The translations under genes were made by a program, and so were the position numbers. Source: Candidatus Sulfopaludibacter sp. SbA3 (GTDB lineage: Bacteria > Acidobacteriota > Terriglobia > Bryobacterales > Bryobacteraceae). From it: DNA of 9,890 bases. Below, piece after piece: positions 7,262 through 9,890 of the stretch. The notes under the pieces are model-generated. The model worked only from the letters and a program-made list of their open reading frames with translations, was not told the origin of the DNA and searched no databases. The DNA is taken from positions 1 through 9,890 of the forward strand of contig CAMDKT010000173.1 of NCBI GenBank assembly GCA_945900935.1, given 5' to 3'. How positions within the stretch are numbered: the first letter of the stretch is position 1; each line of letters opens with the position of its first letter.

Positions 7262-7622
7262 TCAACAACCTCTGGACCCGCGCCCTTACCACCGCCAGCG
7301 CAAACGGCTTCGCCAGAAACTCATTCGCCCCTGCCTTCAGCGCACCCGCCGGGTCATTCCGTGCCGACATCGCCACCACCGGCACTCGCAAGAGTTCCGG
7401 CCGCGTTCGCATCCATGTGATGAGTTGATACCCATCCACTCGGGGCAAATCCAAATCGGTCAATACAATTGCCGGCGCCGGCGTATTCACCTCCAGATAC
7501 TCCATGGCCTCTCGGCCGTCGAACACCGTCACCGTGTCCACGTCATCCAATGCCAGCAAGCCGATTTCCAGCGTCCCTGCCAGCGCTCTATCATCTTCAA
7601 CGATCAATATGGTCCGGGCCAT
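7254..7622 (-). CDS. Stand-alone receiver-domain response regulator
   Basis: A 122-residue single-domain CheY-like protein with all receiver residues present: acidic pair D10-D11 in LIVEDD, phospho-acceptor D56 in LTDLDLPRVDG, S86 in AMSA as the switch residue, and K105 in AKPF. There is no output domain, and the protein ends just after the last receiver helix (VQRLLNE). It starts 13 bases after the stop of the OmpR-type regulator with an AAGGGG ribosome site 4 bases before the ATG, and its end overlaps the porin-like start. Single-domain receivers act as phosphate shuttles, sinks or protein-interaction regulators. The likely donor is the operon's histidine kinase, which is inference from context. 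Confidence 0.92.
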   Translation of the reverse strand: MARTILIVEDDRALAGTLEIGLLALDDVDTVTVFDGREAMEYLEVNTPAPAIVLTDLDLPRVDGYQLITWMRTRPELLRVPVVAMSARNDPAGALKAGANEFLAKPFALAVVRARVQRLLNE

Positions 7623-7626
7623 GCCG

Positions 7627-7632
7627 CCCCTT
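7627..7632 (-). promoter_or_regulatory. Ribosome binding site of the receiver gene
   Basis: AAGGGG on the minus strand (within AGAAGGGG) lies 4 bases before the ATG at 7622-7620, in the 13-base gap after the OmpR-type gene. It supports this start. Confidence 0.6.
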
Positions 7633-7635
7633 CTT

Positions 7636-8310
7636 TTATGGTAGAAACCGATAGCCGACGCCGTGTACCGTCAAAAAATGCCGCGGCACCGCTGGATCGG
7701 CTTCAAACTTCTGTCTCAACTTTACAATGTGTGCGTCCACAGTTCGAGTGTTTGGAAACGAATTATATCCCCACACTGAATTCAGAATGACATCTCGTGT
7801 CAATGGCCTGTCCGTATTCTGCAGGAAAAACACTAGCAAATTATACTCCGCCGGCGTCAATTTTACCTCTTCGCCCTTCCGCGACGCCACCCGCCGTTCG
7901 ATATCCACTTCCGCATCCCCAAAATGCAGTACCCGGTGCGCTTCCGTCGTCGTCCGCCGCAACACCGCCCGAATCCGCGCCAGCAACTCCCGCCGCCCGA
8001 ATGGCTTCGTAACGTAATCGTCCGCTCCAATCTCTAATAGCAGTACCTTGTCTATCTCATCACCCACCGCGCTGAGTACAATAATAGGTGTCTGCACCTT
8101 GTCCGACCGCAGTTGCCGGCAGATCTCCACGCCGCTCATCCCTGGCAGGCGCAAGTCCACCAGGATCAGGTCCGGTCGCAAGGTCAGGCACCGTTCATAC
8201 CCCTCACGCCCGTCGGCCGCCAAATGGACCCGGTAACCTTCCTGCTCCAACATCAATCCAATTGTGTCGCGCAGGCTGTCGTCGTCATCTATAACGAGTA
8301 TCGTTTGCAT
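7636..8310 (-). CDS. OmpR/PhoB-family response regulator
   Basis: A 224-residue DNA-binding response regulator and first gene of the minus-strand operon. The receiver (1-117) has the acidic cluster IDDDD (8-11), phospho-acceptor D52 in LVDLRLPGMSG, S80 and K102 in TKPF. The C-terminal winged-helix domain (about 126-223) shows LTPAEYNLLVFFLQN, LTRDVILNSVWG, the recognition-helix region TRTVDAHIVKLRQKF, and the wing HFLTVHGVGYRF, all typical of the Trans_Reg_C family. Length is normal. It probably takes phosphate from the histidine kinase encoded at the end of the same operon and may control this operon and the divergent gene, whose starts are only 40 bases apart. ATG 8310 is the family-like start; only a weak GGG precedes it. 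The target sites cannot be identified by eye. Confidence 0.95.
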   Translation of the reverse strand: MQTILVIDDDDSLRDTIGLMLEQEGYRVHLAADGREGYERCLTLRPDLILVDLRLPGMSGVEICRQLRSDKVQTPIIVLSAVGDEIDKVLLLEIGADDYVTKPFGRRELLARIRAVLRRTTTEAHRVLHFGDAEVDIERRVASRKGEEVKLTPAEYNLLVFFLQNTDRPLTRDVILNSVWGYNSFPNTRTVDAHIVKLRQKFEADPAVPRHFLTVHGVGYRFLP

Positions 8311-8350
8311 TCATGCCCGTTTGGAATTGTATCGAAAAGGACTCCATTTC
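8311..8350. promoter_or_regulatory. 40-bp divergent intergenic region
   Basis: This gap separates the OmpR-type regulator (minus) from the secreted-protein gene (plus). For the plus gene, AAAAGG (8335-8340) lies about 10 bases before its ATG. On the minus strand TACAAT (8331-8326) resembles a -10 box, but no matching -35 is seen at 16-18 bases. The room is too small for two independent promoters, so at least one probably extends into a coding region. Confidence 0.35.
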
Positions 8351-8983
8351 ATGCGTAAGTTTTTTCTAAGCCTTCTGTTGGCAGCCGCCGTTCTCACCGG
8401 TGAAGAGTATAAATCCGAGCCCGGCGCCGCCCCTCCCGCCGAACTGGCTGACAGCATTAAGAGCCTTTTGGAGAGGCAGGGCGTCAAGATCAGCAAGGAC
8501 GGTAAGCCATTGAGCGAGATATGGTTCCTGGCCGCCCTCCCCGCCCCCAAACCCACCACTGAAGCCAATTTGACCATGCCAAACGTCCCCCACGGCTCCC
8601 TGATGGCTGTCATCAAAGTCGAGCAAATTTATTCCGACCGTCGCGGCCAGACCTTTAAACCAGGCCTGTACACCATGCGCTACAGCTACTATCCCGAAAA
8701 CGGCGACCACCAGGGCGCCGCCCCTCAGCGTGATTTTCTCCTTCTAAGCCACGCCGCCACCGATACCGATGGCGCCGCCACCCCGGTCTTCAAGGATCTG
8801 GTGGAACAGAGCAAGAAGGTCTCCAGCACTCCGCATCCAGCCGTCTTCAGCATTTGGAAGGAGGACCCCAAGTTCTTCAAGGAGGGGTCGCTGGAAAAAG
8901 TGGGCGAATCCGACTGGGTACTCATGCGCAAAATCGGCGCTGTTCCGGTCTCCCTGATCATCGCCGGCAAAGTGGAAGCGTAG
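8351..8983 (+). CDS. Secreted protein of unknown family
   Basis: A 210-residue protein with a clear Sec signal peptide: MRK, then a hydrophobic FFLSLLLAAAVL core, with likely cleavage near residue 17. There is no lipobox cysteine, so it is probably periplasmic or secreted rather than a lipoprotein. The mature part has EIWFLAALPAPKP (about 57-69), a GLYTMRYSYYPENGDH segment (about 105-120), a DFLLLSHAATDTDG strand-turn and a C-terminal DWVLMRKIGAVPVSLIIAG. I cannot name the family. The beta-rich pattern suggests a sandwich fold, which is only an impression. ATG 8351 is chosen over upstream in-frame starts because it begins the signal peptide and has AAAAGG about 10 bases upstream. It is divergent from the two-component operon and lies 12 bases before the glycosidase gene, with which it may be co-transcribed. 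Confidence 0.8.
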   Translation: MRKFFLSLLLAAAVLTGEEYKSEPGAAPPAELADSIKSLLERQGVKISKDGKPLSEIWFLAALPAPKPTTEANLTMPNVPHGSLMAVIKVEQIYSDRRGQTFKPGLYTMRYSYYPENGDHQGAAPQRDFLLLSHAATDTDGAATPVFKDLVEQSKKVSSTPHPAVFSIWKEDPKFFKEGSLEKVGESDWVLMRKIGAVPVSLIIAGKVEA

Positions 8984-8995
8984 AAAGTTCCCCCC

Positions 8996-9890
8996 ATGCC
9001 TAAAACGCTTACTCTCGCCTGCTTCGCCCTAACCCTCGCCGCCGCCGTCCCCCGGCCCGAACTCCCCCAGCCCCAGTTCGCCCGCCCGGACTGGCAGACC
9101 CTCAACGGCGAATGGGAGTTCGACTTCGACGACGCCAACACCGGTCTCCGCGATAACTGGGCCGTCACCAAAAAAGCGCTGACCCGCAAGATCACAGTCC
9201 CCTACGCCTTCGAAACCAAGCTCTCCGGCATCGGTGACACCAGCTTCCACCCCTGGGTCTGGTACCGCCGCGCCGTCCAACTCCCCGCCAACTGGGCCAA
9301 CCGCCGCGTCCTGCTCCACTTCGGCGCCATCGACTATCGCGCCATGATCTGGGTCAATGGCCGCCTCGCCGGCCAGCATGAAGGCGGCAATGTCCCCATT
9401 AAGCTCGACATCACCGATTTTCTCTCCGGCGTCGGCCCCCAGATACTCACCGTCCGCGCCGAAGACCCGCCCGAAGACCGCTACATCCCTCGCGGCAAGC
9501 AATACTGGCAGCCCCAAAGCCGCGGCATCTTCTACACCCGCACCACTGGAATCTGGCAGCCCGTGTGGCTCGAAGCCGTCGGCTCCAGTTACCTCGACAA
9601 GCTCCGCATCGACACCAAGCCCGATGGCCACGTGACGTTTAATACCAAAATCGCCCGCCAAACCGCCGGGCTCACCCTCCACGCCACCATCAAGTTCAAG
9701 GACAAAGTCATCACCAACGGCTCCGCCGCCGCCAACGGCGAACGCGCCAACCTCGGCCTTTACGTCAACGATCCCGTCAAATGGGGCATCGGCCAAGGCA
9801 ACCTCTATGACGTTGCGTTCGAACTCCGCAAAGGTGCCGAAGTCCTCGACCGCGTCACGTCCTACTACGGCTACCGTGCCATAAATATCG
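8996..9890 (+). CDS. Glycoside hydrolase family 2 enzyme (3' end outside window)
   Basis: The first 298 residues of a secreted GH2-type enzyme (beta-galactosidase/beta-glucuronidase/beta-mannosidase superfamily). Residues 1-17 are a signal peptide (MPKTLTLACFALTLAAAV). The sugar-binding jelly-roll domain (about 30-195) shows LNGEWEFDFDD (36-46), WVWYRRAVQLP (87-97), LLHFGAIDYRAMIWVNG (106-122), the GQHEGGNVP turn (126-134), and the RGIFYTRTTGIWQPVWLE block (176-193). The following region (about 200-295) fits the immunoglobulin-like second domain, ending near YYGYRAI. The catalytic TIM barrel and its glutamates lie beyond the window, so activity and substrate cannot be read. The frame is open from ATG 8996 to the last base. 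No strong ribosome site is seen (AAAG about 8 bases upstream). It starts 12 bases after the unknown secreted protein, suggesting one transcript. Confidence 0.92.
   Translation, partial: MPKTLTLACFALTLAAAVPRPELPQPQFARPDWQTLNGEWEFDFDDANTGLRDNWAVTKKALTRKITVPYAFETKLSGIGDTSFHPWVWYRRAVQLPANWANRRVLLHFGAIDYRAMIWVNGRLAGQHEGGNVPIKLDITDFLSGVGPQILTVRAEDPPEDRYIPRGKQYWQPQSRGIFYTRTTGIWQPVWLEAVGSSYLDKLRIDTKPDGHVTFNTKIARQTAGLTLHATIKFKDKVITNGSAAANGERANLGLYVNDPVKWGIGQGNLYDVAFELRKGAEVLDRVTSYYGYRAINI

Noticed and set aside
9029..9796. Minus-strand open frame of 255 residues rich in Gly, Ala, Val and Asp
   Set aside because: Mirror of the GH2 gene, which has clear family motifs on the + strand; the composition is typical of an antisense shadow.

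Overview
The window looks like GC-rich Gram-negative chromosome, most likely from an Acidobacteriota relative of Solibacter/Bryobacter. This is inferred from the strongly C-ending codon use (GCC, CGC, CCC, ATC) on the right side, the outer-membrane porin and efflux-type proteins, and the mix of secreted glycosidase, ThuA-like and cupredoxin genes. No rRNA, tRNA, CRISPR array or recognisable transposase was seen.

Left region (1-1725), accessory or decaying. A possible minus-strand gene start lies at the very left edge. Two gene remnants on the + strand follow: the C-terminal two thirds of a TolC-family outer-membrane factor (141-1115) and the C-terminal tail of a ThuA-like protein (1176-1421). 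Both have lost their 5' parts. About 300 bases without a convincing gene follow (1422-1725), holding a long imperfect hairpin (1577-1672).

Schlafen-type gene (1726-3660, +). It encodes a 644-residue protein with an AlbA_2 nucleic-acid-binding domain, a RecG-C-like HATPase_c_4 domain and a helical TPR-like C-terminal region. Codon use here and to the left is more mixed than to the right, which fits an accessory origin.

Central minus-strand operon (8310 down to 3676). Five tightly packed genes run in this order: OmpR/PhoB-type response regulator, stand-alone receiver protein, coiled-coil porin-like outer-membrane protein, secreted cupredoxin, and membrane sensor histidine kinase. Gaps are 13 bp or less, or the genes overlap (8 and 29 bp). 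The arrangement suggests one signalling unit that senses or handles something in the periplasm, perhaps copper, redox state or a small substrate entering through the porin. That function is inference; only the domain identities are well supported.

Right region (8351-9890, +). A small secreted protein of unknown family is divergent from the operon across a 40-bp gap. It is followed 12 bp later by the start of a secreted glycoside hydrolase family 2 enzyme that runs off the window.
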